A stretch of 64,000 nt of DNA from Begonia masoniana (taxonomy: Eukaryota > Streptophyta > Magnoliopsida > Cucurbitales > Begoniaceae): contig CM039509.1 in assembly GCA_022432975.1 (NCBI GenBank), forward strand, positions 7,131,043-7,195,042, in the 5' to 3' direction. Position 1 is the stretch's first letter. Each line of letters starts with the position of its first letter. Positions 33,469-44,892 of this stretch are shown piece after piece. The notes below the pieces were generated by a model. It worked only from the letters and a program-made list of their open reading frames with translations, searched no databases and was not told the DNA's origin. A program made the translations under genes and the position numbers.

Positions 33469-34040
33469 GATGCATGTGCGAATATAGTCAAAGAAATTCC
33501 TACCTTGACTATGGTGATTCTTCTTACCACTGGGAATGATATTTCTAAGAATATGTTTGAAGTCATCAAACTCATTTGAACCTACAACAATATTGATGTC
33601 ACAATCTCTTTTAGAGCTCTAGGGATAACGGTCTTGTCCTACGCACATAATAAGAACCCAAACTAGAAGAACTAAACAAATTGTCCTAAACTTCACCACA
33701 GTAGCAAAGCTTAAGCTGAAAGAACGACCTAAGTAATGACCAAAGGTCGTCCCAAGAGTAGGCACCAAAATTGGTCCAAAATGGACATGAAGGGAATCAA
33801 CACCACAATGCCCAAGTCTAGTGTAAAATCCACATGTCTATCAATTTCTTGACTTCCAATGATGTCGAACCCACCGCATACTAATACAAATCCATTTTCG
33901 GCCAACATAATAAAAAATTAACCAAGGATTTGGAGCTTTTAAGCTCGAAAGTGAATTTTTGACAAAAAAAAAACACCAAAACTGACAAAAACTAACTAAA
34001 TAGAGGTTTGGATTTATTGTAACATTGACAAAACTAAAAC

Positions 34041-34755
34041 TCCACAAAGTAGCCATTACTGATCACCACAGATCTTTTATGAGAAAAATAAATATTCTTT
34101 TGAAATGGGCGACTAAACTCAGTAAAGGTCTTAGCACTATACCAAATGCATGTAAAAATTAATTTTTTTTCATCAATAAAAAATATAAGCAGGTGAAATA
34201 TGCAGAGATGAATTCAAAATTTTTTGCCATTTAAAAAAAAAAAATTACCATTTTAAAAACATGTTTCATGAGCTATCGTGGGGTACGTTTCAAAAACAAT
34301 GCTACATAGTTCAATGTAACTACATAGAAAATAATGCCACCACTTTTGTCCGTAGAAAACAATCCTAGTAAAAATAAGGTGATTCATAGACTTTGCCTAA
34401 CGACATCTTCAGATGCGCAAGAAAAAAGATTGACTGTCGGGAGACTAGTCACAACATAGGCAAAAGCCCTCATCAGGTTTGAGATTTACACTCAAGGACC
34501 AGCGTTGGAATCTAACTCAATACGATATCACGCTTAACAAACAAACACCTTCTCGCAATAGAAGATATACATCAAACAAATGGCCTAGATCAGGAGCCCA
34601 AAATAACTAAAAATTGGCTGGAATACCAGATTAAATATCATGCACGTTTAATGTAAAAGTGTAAATCTTGCATACATATAGTATAAAAATAAACATGTTG
34701 TAAAATAGAATATGTGGTGTTTCCATGCTATCTAGTACAAAATAAGGTTTTACAA
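34041..34755. repeat. Direct repeat, right copy
   Basis: Matches the left copy from TCCACAAAGTAGCCATTACT through AATAAGGTTTTACAA, with scattered differences and a small insertion. It is abruptly followed by a chromovirus pol fragment at about 34757. The 570 bases between the copies (33469-34040) hold no recognised gene. Confidence 0.7.
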
Positions 34756-34756
34756 T

Positions 34757-35750
34757 TTTAGAGGCACTGATACAGCTGACACTGCTAGCTACATCGTAGC
34801 CGACATTCTGCTCAATGTGTTGACAACAACATTAGCTTTCCCGGGGTGGCAATTAATTTCGATGTCATAATCCTTCACAAATTCTAACCACCTCCTCTGC
34901 CTCATGTTCAATTCCTTCTAAGTAAAGATGTATTTCAGACTTTTGTTATCTGAAAACACTTCACATTGTTGTCCATATAGGTAGTGTCTCCATATTTTCA
35001 GTGCAAAAATAACTGCTGTCAACTCGAGATCGTGAGTAGGATAATTCTACTCATAACTCTTTAGTTGTCTAGAAGCGTAAGCTATCACCTTTCCATCTTG
35101 CATTAATACACATCTCAAACCTATCTTTGAAGCATCACAGTATACACTGAATTTGCCAGCCTCAACCGGTAATATTAACAATGGAGCCGTAGTCAACTTC
35201 TGTTTCAGTGTCTGAAAACTCTTTTCGCAAGCTCCAGACCTCTTGTACTTGATATCTTTCTTCGTTAAGCTGGTCAAAGACTTTGCTATCACAGAAAATC
35301 CCTCAATAAATTTCCTGTAATAGCTAGCTAACCCAATAAAACTCCGTATTTCACTGGCATTCCTCGGTCGTGGCCATTCCTTTACAGCCTGAATCTTAGC
35401 TAGGTCTACTGAAACACCATCTTAATAAACAACGTGGCTTAGAAAATTAATTCTATCCAGCCAGAACCCACACTTCGACAGCTTGGCATATAGCTGATGC
35501 TGCTTTAAAGTTGATAGCACTACATTCAGGTGTTCCTTATGATTCTCTTCATCCCGAGAATAGACCAGAATATCGTCAATGAAAACGATTACAAACTTGT
35601 CAAGAAAATCCTGGAATATCCTAATCATCAGGTCCATAAACGCAGCCAAGGCATTCGTCAATCCAAACAACATCACCAAGAATTTATAATGCCCATAGCA
35701 GGTCCTGAAGACGGTCTTTGGAATATCCTCTGCCTTGACCTTCTACTTTC
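34757..35750 (-). pseudogene. Truncated chromovirus RT / RNase H fragment
   Basis: On the minus strand this matches the pol of element B from the RT palm through the RNase H connection. It has [14 protein letters not shown], the catalytic [30 protein letters not shown] and SDNKSLKY (normally SDHKSLKY), ending near [16 protein letters not shown] and LSRM. Stops interrupt it near 35420 (SHVVY-stop), 35046 (SYE-stop) and in the FT-stop-KELN string near 34920. Protease, the RT N-terminus and integrase are missing and no LTRs accompany it. It is a sheared or deletion-derived relic of an element close to B. Confidence 0.9.
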
Positions 35751-35985
35751 AAATATTTTCCGTTTTGAACCACGTAAGACATGTATGGATTTGTTCCTAA
35801 ATATCACCCTAGATTATGTAGTGACTTCCTCTACCTTTTCTAAATGATGTAAAGTTATGCAACTCTTTGATAATGGCTTGGCCCTGGACCTCATATTATG
35901 GGTTTGTCATAAAAAGTCTATAAAAATGACTCAAAATTGATGTAATGTGGCTTCGACTTTTGAAATTGAAAATTGATGAATCCGA
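35751..35985. other. Short unassigned AT-rich segment
   Basis: No coding or repeat match within the window was noticed. It joins the truncated pol relic to the remaining part of the 5' LTR of the next element. Confidence 0.4.
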
Positions 35986-36067
35986 GGAAGAGGATTGGAC
36001 ACAATCGATTGCTACCAAGTTGGTTTGCCTGATAGTTCTTATTGACACCATCTTTCTCCAGCTCAGA

Positions 36068-37308
36068 TGTTGTGAAAATTATTTTGCAAGTGTACGAGTC
36101 GCAACAAGTAATAAAATGATAGGTACAGTGTCGAACCCACGAGGACTTGTTAATTAATAATTGAATTTATTAATCTTAATTATAAATTGAACACACGTTT
36201 TATGATTTCAAGAATTTAAATTAAGTTAAACAATCAAAACAAGTAAAACAAACTAATGTGAAATAACGAAATAAATAAATGAGATTAAATTTAATTAATA
36301 AAAGCCTAGATACTACGATTTTACCAAGATAACATTTATTTCATTCCTTCCTAATTATATTCATAAGTATTTTCTCTATGTTGATGATCGATTTCGCTAA
36401 ATTCTAATACAATCTCTCTCGAGCATTGTCTAGTTTATCTGATTAATGGGTTATCACTTCTCAGTCTCAAATTCTACATTAATCAAATACAATTAAATTA
36501 AGAAATCACAATGATCACATCAATACCGTAACTATCTCTAGCCTACGCATATTTATGACATTAATTTTAGTGCTCGGGTGTTTATCACTTCTCAGTCTCA
36601 AAACACCCCAAAAATCAAGTAAACATTGGCCAGAAATTTACAAGCTTTAAGAACAGAAATTAAATGCGTCAACAATATTAGAAGAAATACTTATTGAATT
36701 TAATTAAACAAAGAAATAGAAAATAAACATCGTCTGGCTACATCGTAGCCCTAGAAGAGAAATTTAGTTCATGCTAGAAGAAAAGGAAACAATAAGAACA
36801 ATTAAAGATGTTTATAGTTCAGAAGAGAAAGGGAAATAAAAAGTATGCTGAAATTCAGTTCTCGAAGCTCTCGCTCCGTTCCGGTCTCCGTCTCGCTAGA
36901 GCTTCTCTCAATGATAGTCTCCCTCTCTCGTCAGGGCTCGTTCTGAATGATGCTCCTCCATAGTTAGTTAACCTAATTCTTAATTAATCTGAAGCCCACA
37001 AATCTAAAGCCCACAATCAATCTCAACGGTTGAGATTAAAATAGATTAAAACAATTAAAATAGCCGAACAGTTGGGATTCTTTCTACTTTCCTTAAAATC
37101 CCGCTTCAGCCGATCGATCGCCTAAAGTAGCCGATTGATCGGTAACTCCTTTGTCTTTCTTTCCGATTGATTTCACTAAAAACCTGTACTTTTCTAATTT
37201 TTCTGCGCAATTACACAAAACATATCATAATCTTTCATATACTTGAGTAAAACTTATCAATTCAAATATTAAAAAGTACAATAAAGTGTGTAAAATACAC
37301 ACTTATCA
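36068..37308 (-). mobile_element. Solo LTR H (Tat/Ogre-like gypsy)
   Basis: The 1241-bp element runs from TGTTGTGAAAATT to ACACACTTATCA. It has perfect TCAGA duplications (36063-36067 and 37309-37313). The uninterrupted site appears in the 3' LTR of element I (AGCTCAGACCAGGG near 40540). On the minus strand it starts TGATAAGTGTGTATTTTACA, typical of a widespread plant gypsy LTR type. It carries a paired GATCGATCG/GATTGATCG motif at 37103-37140. Confidence 0.9.
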
Positions 37309-37850
37309 TCAGACCAGGGATTATGAGCTAAGGAAAGGGGTGGAAAAAACCATATCGTGTGGAGAAAGACATTGTCAGAGGTGCATTGGGCCATCCTCTC
37401 GGACCAGCTGTGGAATTCCTACCATTGCTCAGTTGTACCAGTGATTTTTGCTCTGAAAATTTTAGAGACTATTCTACACACCTCCAGGTTCATCGTATTA
37501 AAATTTCATCCAATTTGGTTGAGTCGGTTAGGAGATATTTGTTTCAAAAATTGAGTATTAATCTACCCAGAAAAACTGCTTAATCGAGAATCAGATTTTT
37601 TTGTTGTGTTAGCAGCATAACTCTTTTATCTTAACGATTTTGAAGCTAAAATTTTAGGAGCATATTATATATATTTTTAGAAAAGTTGTGTTAAATTTTC
37701 AAGTTATTTGAAATTCACTTGGAGAAGTTATATTTGTTGCATTTGAAGCCTCTTTCGGCCAAGAAACACTTGGTGTAAATTCTAGGAGCACCTATTGTTT
37801 TTGTGGTGTTGTTGTAGGTGCCACAAAAACCGATCCTATTGCTCATCAAG

Positions 37851-37862
37851 TGGTATCAGTGC
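37851..37862 (+). other. Primer-binding site of element I
   Basis: TGGTATCAGTGC lies two bases after the 5' LTR end, complementary to the 3' end of a tRNA-Met type primer. Confidence 0.75.
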
Positions 37863-37914
37863 TTATTTCTCCCTTGGATTTTGCTTTGATCTTGCTGAAT
37901 TTTGTTGTGGAAAA

Positions 37915-38777
37915 ATGAAGACAAGGAGTGGTATGAATACTAGCCAAAACCAAAGCCCTCAATGCACCTATGCACCCCCTCCCATGACTTCAAGTCCGAG
38001 TCTAGGTGAATCTAGCTACCAAGGGTAGATTGACAATTTAAATAAAAAGGTTGGTGCCATGAATAACAAGCTTGATAGTTTGAGACAAATCATTTTGGAG
38101 ATGAGGGATGATCGGCCAAGAGTTCATCAAAGTCCCTCACCAAAGGAAAGGGCCGAAACTCTAAGGAGAAGAAATTGACAAGAGTTTGTAGAAGAGTGGC
38201 CACCCAAGAATGATGAATTTGGTGATGAGAGGCGCGGCCCTAAAGAAGACTTGAGGCAAATTAAGTTGACAATTCCTCCAATTAATGGAGTGAGTAACTG
38301 TGACGCCTTCTTGGGTTGGGTGGACAAGGTGGAGAAGATTTTTGAATACTGCAACTATTTCGAGAAGGTTAAGATACAATTGGTGACATTGAATTGACCG
38401 GTTATGTGAGCTTGTGGTTGGAGAATTTGAAGGCCCAAAAGAGGAGAGAAGAGGATGAACCTATAGCCACTTGGAGGGTCTTGAAGACCTTAATGCGGAT
38501 GAGATTCGTGCCTAACCATTATAGGCAAGAGCTGTTTTTACAAATGCAAGGACTGAAGCAAGGAATTCAATCGATTGAGGAGTACTCAATCGAATTTGAA
38601 ACCTTACGGATTAAGTGTTGCTTGGAGGAACCCGAGGAGCAAATCATCGCTAGGTTCATTAGAGGATTAAAGCGGGAAATCTAAGATACCGTGGAGCTTC
38701 AAACCTTGGAGACAATGGATAATGTAGTCCAACTCTCCTTGCAAGTTGAAAGGCAAATAAAGAGGAGGGAAAAATGA
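37915..38777 (+). pseudogene. Gypsy Gag, decayed
   Basis: Starting MKTRSGMNTSQNQ, the frame is broken by stops after ESSYQG (about 38026) and in the RRRN segment (about 38178), and by a frameshift near 38390. The gag core is still clear: LTIPPINGVSNCDAFLGWVD, KVEKIFEYCNY, then GYVSLWLENLKAQKRRE, then TWRVLKTLMRMRFVPNHYRQ and GLKQGIQSIEEY. The core fits gag of CRM/Reina-type chromoviruses (LWWENL, F-P-HY, Q--GS-SVEEY). Truncated and inactive. Confidence 0.85.
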
Positions 38778-38889
38778 GTGATGGATTGGCCCCCTTCAAA
38801 ATCTGAGGCGTCCAACCCAACCACCAACTACTTTTGATGATAAGAAGCCGATTGTGAAGAATTGACAATCTACGGAGATATTTGAAAAG

Positions 38890-39515
38890 AAAACGATGGA
38901 AGGAACAACTCACTCGAGGACAAGGGAAATCAAGTGCTTGGGGATGGGACACTATGCCTCACAATGTCCCAATAAAAGGGTGATGATACTTAAGAAGGAC
39001 ACTGGGGAATTGATTAGCGAAGATGAGCTCAAGGAGCCCTCTAAAAAGGTTGTTGAGGTTGAAGACAAAGTCTGTTATGCTCAAGAGGGATCAAAGCTAA
39101 TGGTTCTTCGAAGACTTCTCACCACTCAAGCCGAGAAGGAAGGAGACCAAATCTTTTTCACAGTAGGTGTTTGATTAAAGGCAAGGTGTGCTCCTTAATC
39201 ATTGACAGAGGAAGTTGCGCCAACGTTGCCTCTCTTTAATTGTTGAACAAGCTTGGATTAGAGACCATTAGTCACCCAAAGCCATACCGACTGAGTTAGA
39301 TCAATGATGGGAAAGACATCCAAGTCTCCAATCAGGTAAGCATCGAGTTCTCTATTGGAAGTAGTGCCTATGGAAGCTAGTAATCTTCTATTGAGGAGGC
39401 CTTAGCAATTTTATAGCAGAGCAATTCACGAGGGGTACACAAACTCCTACTCTTTCAAGTTCGAGAACAAAACCATTAAATTGGTACCCTTCCAACCGAG
39501 CCAAATGTCTAATAG
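38890..39515 (+). pseudogene. Gag zinc knuckle and protease remnant
   Basis: KCLGMGHYASQCPNKRVM (about 38930-38983) is a CCHC-type knuckle whose first part is disrupted. A linker with DTGELISEDE follows. A frameshift then leads into the protease: LIIDRGSCANVAS (about 39195-39235; the usual form is IDGGSC.NVAS), a KLGLETISHPKPYRL stretch and, after a gap, AIHEGYTNSYSFKFENKTIKL (about 39420-39482). The flap region is partly deleted. No RT sequence follows. Confidence 0.75.
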
Positions 39516-39875
39516 TTCCACCAAAGATAAGAGAATAAGGAAAGCAAGGAGATTTTAATTATCTCAAGGAAGCCAATGGGAGAGATCAATTCGGATTGGT
39601 TGCAAATGAATGGTTGAAGCTTTTCGCCCTTCCCTTTGAAGACTCCTTACATACAGTTTGACTCCTTAGGGTGCTTCATGAGTAAGGAACTTCATAATAC
39701 CTCGAATCCTTGGCTGGCTCGCAAAAGATATTCGAAATTCAAGCCTCTAGGTCACTATAAGCATGCTACCACTATGGTTTGGCAACCAATACTCTTACAA
39801 CCAAGGAAAGGCTGTGAACTTGGTGGATCAATTTTGGATTTGTGGGCAAATCCTCTCAAACCTGGAGGGGATGAT

Positions 39876-41008
39876 ATGTCATGGAGCCCCTTTGAACAAC
39901 ACCAAATCGTGAGCAAACACTCTAGTCTTTTTTGTGACTAATATGTTTGTTCTTCTTGTAGGTGGTACTCTTTACAAGGTATTTAAGGGAGAAACTAATC
40001 ATTAAGGGAAGGAAGAACATCCACCATTTAAAGCTTGGAGCATGCCTCCGAAATTTGAAGTGAAGAAGGAGTTTGTCCTCCTTTGACAATTTAAGTAACT
40101 TGAGAGACTAACTTTTAATTTCTTGCATAAGACACTTAGATTTATTTTCTTTACATGCATGCATGGCTGAATGTTTAAGTAGGATTAAGAATTCATTTGA
40201 AGGGTAAAATTGGAAGCTTGGACGTGGGAGAGAGGAAGAGCCAAAAGTACACCTTGCACTCAACCAATGGTGGCCGAGCACCTCACCACATTCTAGAGGG
40301 TACTTCATCTTTTTCATGCACAAACCCTAGGCCATCTTTTGGACCATATTTAAGCATATTTTTCTCATTGTAATAAAAACTTATTTTTTAATAGAATTTG
40401 GTGGTTTTTTCTGTTGCAAAATCGCTGCCTTCAGGCTTTCATAGTTCTCCTTTCTCGGTGAGCATATCCGACCATTAGACACTATTCATTGCTACCAAGT
40501 TGGTTTGCTTGATAGCTCTTATCAACACCATTTTTCCCCAGCTCAGACCAGGGATTAGGAGCTAAGGAAAGGGGTGGAAAAATCAGGCCACTTGCCAATC
40601 AACCATTTCGTTTGAAGAAAGACATTGCTGGAGGTGCATTGAGCCATCCTCTCAGACCAGCTGTGGAATTCCTACCATTGCTCAGTCGTACTTGTGATTT
40701 TTGCTCTGAAAAGTTTAGAGCCTATTATATACACCTTTAGGTTCATCGTATTAAAATTTCATCCAATTTGGTTCAGTTGATTGGGATATATTCGTTTCAC
40801 AAATGGAGTATTAATCTGCCCAGAAAAACTGGTTAACCGAGAAGCAGATTTTTCTGTTGTGTTAGCAGCATAACTCTTTGGTTTTAACGATTTTGAAGCT
40901 AAAATTTTAGGAGCATACTATATATATTTTTGGCAAAGTTGTGTTAAATTTTCAAGTTTTTGTGGTGTTGCTTGTAGGTGCCACAAAAATCGATCATATA
41001 GCTCATCA
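39876..41008 (+). repeat. 3' LTR of element I
   Basis: The right half matches the 5' LTR remnant. The left half contains a TATA-like ATATTTAAGC (about 40348) followed by TTGTAATAAAAACTT, a plausible promoter and polyadenylation region. The start is inferred from the purine-rich GGAGGGGATGA run and is uncertain by tens of bases. Confidence 0.6.
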
Positions 41009-41219
41009 AAAACTCATAAGGTGTCATCACATGAGTTAAAGTAATTTTCACTTATCTCTTTCCTAACTAATGGTTAATCCCATTTGCTTTTTCCCTTAAG
41101 TTGACTTTTCAATTTCTCATCTAATTAACTACACTATAATAAAATTCTTACTAGTAATAATCAATCATAATTTAGTATAAATTATTATGTACTTAAAATA
41201 AATTGTATGTTAAATTTTT
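41009..41219. other. Spacer, nothing recognised
   Basis: AT-rich DNA ending in TAAATTTTT (41211-41219), the left 9-bp target duplication of the MULE that follows. Confidence 0.6.
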
Positions 41220-41520
41220 GGGAAAAGTTCAATTTAGTCCCCAACGTATGGGGTCAATGGTCAATTAGCCTCTAACGTTTATTTTTTACCCAATCAGCTC
41301 CTATTGTATACAACGTTTGCAATTCGACCCCTCCCGTCAATTTTTCCGTTAAATTTGACACGTTTTTCCCCCGTGACTTTTAAAATTCCCTAATTGTCCT
41401 CTCTCTCTCCCCTTTTCTTCAATTGGCTTTTCCGCCATTGATCCTCTGCAATTCCTCAACAACGCCGACCTCATCGTCTTCTTCCACCTCGTGAACAGCC
41501 GGGTTCGTCCCCACTTCATC
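41220..41520. repeat. Left terminal inverted repeat of M1
   Basis: Inverse of 44815-45117. The inner 75 bases (about 41445-41520, minus strand) encode NPAVHEVEEDDEVGVVEELQ, the C-terminal part of a glutaredoxin with no stop, where the right arm has one. Confidence 0.9.
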
Positions 41521-41747
41521 TTCATCTTCTTCCATTAACAACTGGATGTGTACCCAATCCATTCTTCTTCTTTAAAGTTCAGAGCCCACCCTCCATGGAT
41601 ATAATGCTTTCCTGGCCAGTACACAGTCCTCTTCTTCCCTCTTCTTCTTAGATTTCTCTGTTGAATTCTAAGTTTGGCCATATCCCTCTCCCTCTCCCTC
41701 TCCCTCTTCCTTCCGCTCCCGCTCCCTCTTCTCTCTCTCTCTCTCTC
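41521..41747 (-). pseudogene. Possible second captured fragment in M1
   Basis: A short minus-strand frame contains KKRTVYWPGKHYIHGGW then ALNFKEEEWIGYTSSC, preceded by an arginine-rich low-complexity run from CT repeats. No family is recognised. It may be a captured exon or chance sequence. Confidence 0.25.
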
Positions 41748-43290
41748 TGTAACACCCGACATTTTTGGCTGTATAAATTATCCCTTGAGTTATGGAATGA
41801 GATTAAATTGCCATTAATGTTATAAATATTTTATTGGAATTGTGGGACGTTTTATGGAGAAAGAGGATGTCGAGAAAACTGAATTGACGAACCAAATAAC
41901 AAATCGATTAGAAACCAAATCGACGGAGTTCATGTTGAATTGAATAATGGCATAAAAACCAAACTAATGTGTAACTAAACAAAACCATTAGTTAGAGATG
42001 CATGGAGGGGCAGTTTGGGAAGGAATTAAGGTTGGTGGGAGGGAGCTAATGGTTAGATGCCAAATGTCCAAAACTTACTGAGAAAACCTACCTCTTATCT
42101 TCTCTTCTATGTAAACCTACCTCTTATCTTCTCTCTTCCAGGCGACCAACGGCGATTTTAACCTCAACCTTTTTCCTGTTTTCTCCATTTTTCTCCACCT
42201 AAGGTGATCTTCTAAGCTAGTTAGTAAGTATGGACAAGTTGAACGTTAGTTTTTTTTGTTGAAGTTTAGGGTTAATATCCGATTACACACAAATACAGGT
42301 TTGTGAATCACCAAAGACTTACGTGCGAAGCTTTCAACTCTACAGCAACAGGTAAGTTCATGCGTAGGTTTGGTCCTTAAGGCCCTACATCATGGAGATA
42401 CTAGATTTTTCATTTATGTCAAGTTGTTGTTGGGTAGATAAGTCATAGATTATGTTCTGAGTTATCTGTGTTTTGCTTTACGTCTGCTGTGTTATTTCTG
42501 TCGCCTGTTTGTATTAAGTTTAAGCACTGTAAATGCTCATGCATATACGTTTTTCCCCGAAAGTCATGCAAATATTTTCTGCACACGGTTGGAAGTTAAG
42601 AAAGATAAAACCTGTAATGTAATGTTCGGTTTAGTGTGGGACGGGGACTGGCCCCCTGCTTTGACTGGTGTAATGTGCCTGAAAGTGCATTGTGCCTGAA
42701 AGTGCACCCTCTGCTGCACCAGTTCCCCTATAAGCCCCACTTATACTCCCCTGACAGATAAAAGCAATGTACTGGAATGTCATTGTATTTCAAAAGTTCA
42801 TGCATAGCATATGCATCACTGTATTTTAACATGTTCTTACTGAGCTCTAGGCTCATAGTTGAACTCGCTGATGTAGGTACGGAACCCGTGGATGAGAATC
42901 TTGTGCCTCAGTCCGACGAATAGGTGATTGGTGGCACGAGCTTTCGGGGGTGGTTGCGGCAGCCAGACACATTTCTGACACGAGAGAGTGAAGTTTAAAA
43001 GTGAAGGTCGTGTGTGTAGACTCTGTGTAAATGTTTTTAAAACCTCTGTATTTGACAGTAGTAAATATATTTTGAAGTATTCTGGAACTGCTTGGAGTTC
43101 TTCTTTTAGGTTCTGCATGGATTGTCTTGAGTTTTAGAGCTATCCATGATGTTTGTTTCTTGAAACTCCTGTCATGTTTTTCTAAACTTCTGACGCGTTT
43201 TCTGGTATGTGTTAAAATTATGTTTTAAATCGGGTTTCTGGAGTTTTGATGTTTTTGTGTCAAATGAAGTAAGTCGTCAAACAGAGGGGT

Positions 43291-43326
43291 AGCCGATCGA
43301 TCGCCTGGGATAGCCGATCGATCGGC
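43291..43326. repeat. Paired GATCGATCG palindromes in LTR A2
   Basis: GCCGATCGATCGCC and GCCGATCGATCGGC start 22 bases apart, as in A1 (28472) and nearly as in the unrelated solo LTR H (37103). Confidence 0.92.
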
Positions 43327-43374
43327 AGAGCAAATGTTATGTCTTCAAGTCTTCAAGTTTTCCTTCTGTAAAAT

Positions 43375-43900
43375 AGTCGTCAATGCCTTCTGTAAAACAG
43401 CCGTCCACGCTGTTCTGTAAAACAATCGTCCATTCCTTCTGTAAAACAGTCGTCCACTCCTTCTATAGAACAGTCGTCCACGCCTTCTGTAGAACAGTTG
43501 TCCATTTTGCCTCTGATTTTAAACGTCCACGGCTTCTGTTTGTACACAGATTTTGTCTTTGATTTTAAACGTCCACGGATTCTGTTGTCCACAGAGTCTG
43601 CCCTTTTATTTCAAACATCTACAGCTCTTATCGTCCACAGATTCTGTCTTTTATTTCAAACGTCCACAACTACTGTCGTCCACGGACTCTGTCTTTCATT
43701 GTAAACGTCCACAGCTTCTGTCGTCCATAGATTCTGCCTTTTATTTTCAACGTCCACAGGCCTTTGTTGTCCACTGTTTTTGCCTTCTATTTCAAACGTC
43801 CACGACTTTTTTCACCCACAGTAAGTCTTCCACGGCATGACTTCCAGTTTCTGTTTTCCCATATTATTAAGTCTTCCACTGCATGTCTGTCGTCCATTCT
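43375..43900 (+). repeat. Degenerate GTCGTCCAC repeat array in LTR A2
   Basis: Units such as CGTCCACGGCTTCTGT and TTTCAAACGTCCACA recur many times, matching the array in A1 at 28550-29350. Confidence 0.85.
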
Positions 43901-44586
43901 ACCTTCCAGTTTCTGTCCTCCATTTCTGTTTGTTTCTCCCTGCTCTCGTCCATAGTACTCATCCAAGTTTTTAATATCCCGGTCTTCCTGTTTTTCTTCT
44001 GCCATGTATTTCTGTAATTTGATTTCAATATGTCTTCGCCTTCTGTCTCCCTGTTTTTCTTCTGCTATTTATTTCTGAAGTCCAACTTCTAATATGTTTT
44101 CCAGTCTAAATTTCCAGAGAAGGTTTTCCCTGCCTTCTGTCTTCTTGGTTTTCTTCTGCCATTTATAACCGTCGTCCAGATTTTTTTATATGTCTTCCTA
44201 TTTTCTTTTGTTATTCACTGTAGTCTTCCAATCTTCAATTCCAGAGAAGGCTTTCTCTGTGTTTATGTATTATATCTTCCAACTTCTGTTTCCTGAACAT
44301 CATGTCTGCCGATTTCCTGTCTTCCAATTTATATCTTCTGACTTATGTTTTTCCCGAATGTTAAGACTTCTGATTTCTTGTCTTCCAAAGTTGAAGTCTT
44401 CCATTTTATGTCATCCGAAATTGTGCCTTCAATTTTATATCTTATCATATTAAATGTTCCAGAGTTTTAGAAAGTCGAAAAATTTTCCGTCCAAAATGTG
44501 AAAGTCAAACTCAACGTTAGGTTGAGTGTCGTGGCGGCCCTAGGTGGTTTGGGGTGGTTACACACTCTCTCTCTCTCCCTGCAAAA

Positions 44587-44892
44587 ATGCATCAAGCGAT
44601 TCCATACAGATCATGGCTTCCTCACCGGCCTCAACCCACAAGTCCCTCCAATTACCCAATTATACCTTACGAGAAGACTCTGGCGGCAGTTGCAGAAGCG
44701 TCCTGAAGGGGAAGACGACGGGGGGTTGAAAAAGAAGACGTCAAGAGCACGGTTTCGGAGAGCGCTGTAATAGTATTTGCGATGAGAGGCTGCTGCATGA
44801 GCCACGTGGTGAGGCGGCTGCTTCTAGGACTGGGGACAAACCCGACTGTTCACGAGGTGGAAGAAGATGATGAGGTCGGCGTTGTTGAGTAA
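44587..44892 (+). pseudogene. Captured CC-type glutaredoxin fragment
   Basis: An ATG (44587) opens MHQAIPYRSWLP, typical of the N-terminus of plant CC-type (class III, ROXY) glutaredoxins. The frame then shifts: NYTLREDSGGSC is read in another frame, and from 44725 a third stretch reads VEKEDVKSTVSESAVIVFAM, then the active site GCCMS (about 44785-44799), then HVVRRLLLGLGTNPTVHEVE and GVVE before a TAA (44890-44892). The redox CC pair is intact. The C-terminal half (glutathione-binding TVP region and membrane-facing helix) is absent, because the M1 terminal repeat begins within the coding sequence. Class III glutaredoxins act with TGA bZIP factors in development and stress; this fragment cannot do so. 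It is a gene fragment captured by a MULE. Confidence 0.85.

Larger units (their letters stand above)
35986..41008 (+). mobile_element. Decayed Ty3/gypsy element I with truncated 5' LTR
   Basis: The right part of a 5' LTR (about 35986-36067 plus 37314-37848, split by a solo LTR) matches the end of a 3' LTR (about 40490-41008). Both contain TTGCTACCAAGTTGGTTTGC, a GACCAGGGATTA segment and CTGTGGAATTCCTACCATTG, and end GCTCATCA. A tRNA-Met-like primer site (TGGTATCAGTGC, 37851-37862) follows the 5' LTR. Gag and protease remnants follow. RT, RNase H and integrase are deleted, and the frame passes within about 350 bases from protease to the 3' end. The 3' LTR probably starts near 39876, after a GGAGGGG purine run. 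The left end of the 5' LTR is missing, so no target duplication can be read. Confidence 0.82.
41748..44562 (+). mobile_element. Solo LTR A2 (gypsy) inside M1
   Basis: The element runs from TGTAACACCCGACATTTTT to GGTGGTTACA and is the same family as A1 (13023-30981). It shares the CATGCAAATATTTTCTGCAC region, the GGTACGGAACCCGTGGATGA region and the GTCCAC repeat array. Flanks are CTCTC and CACTC within a CT-rich tract, so the target duplication is ambiguous. With no nested insertions it is the better reference copy of this LTR family. Open frames inside are repeat artefacts. Confidence 0.92.
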
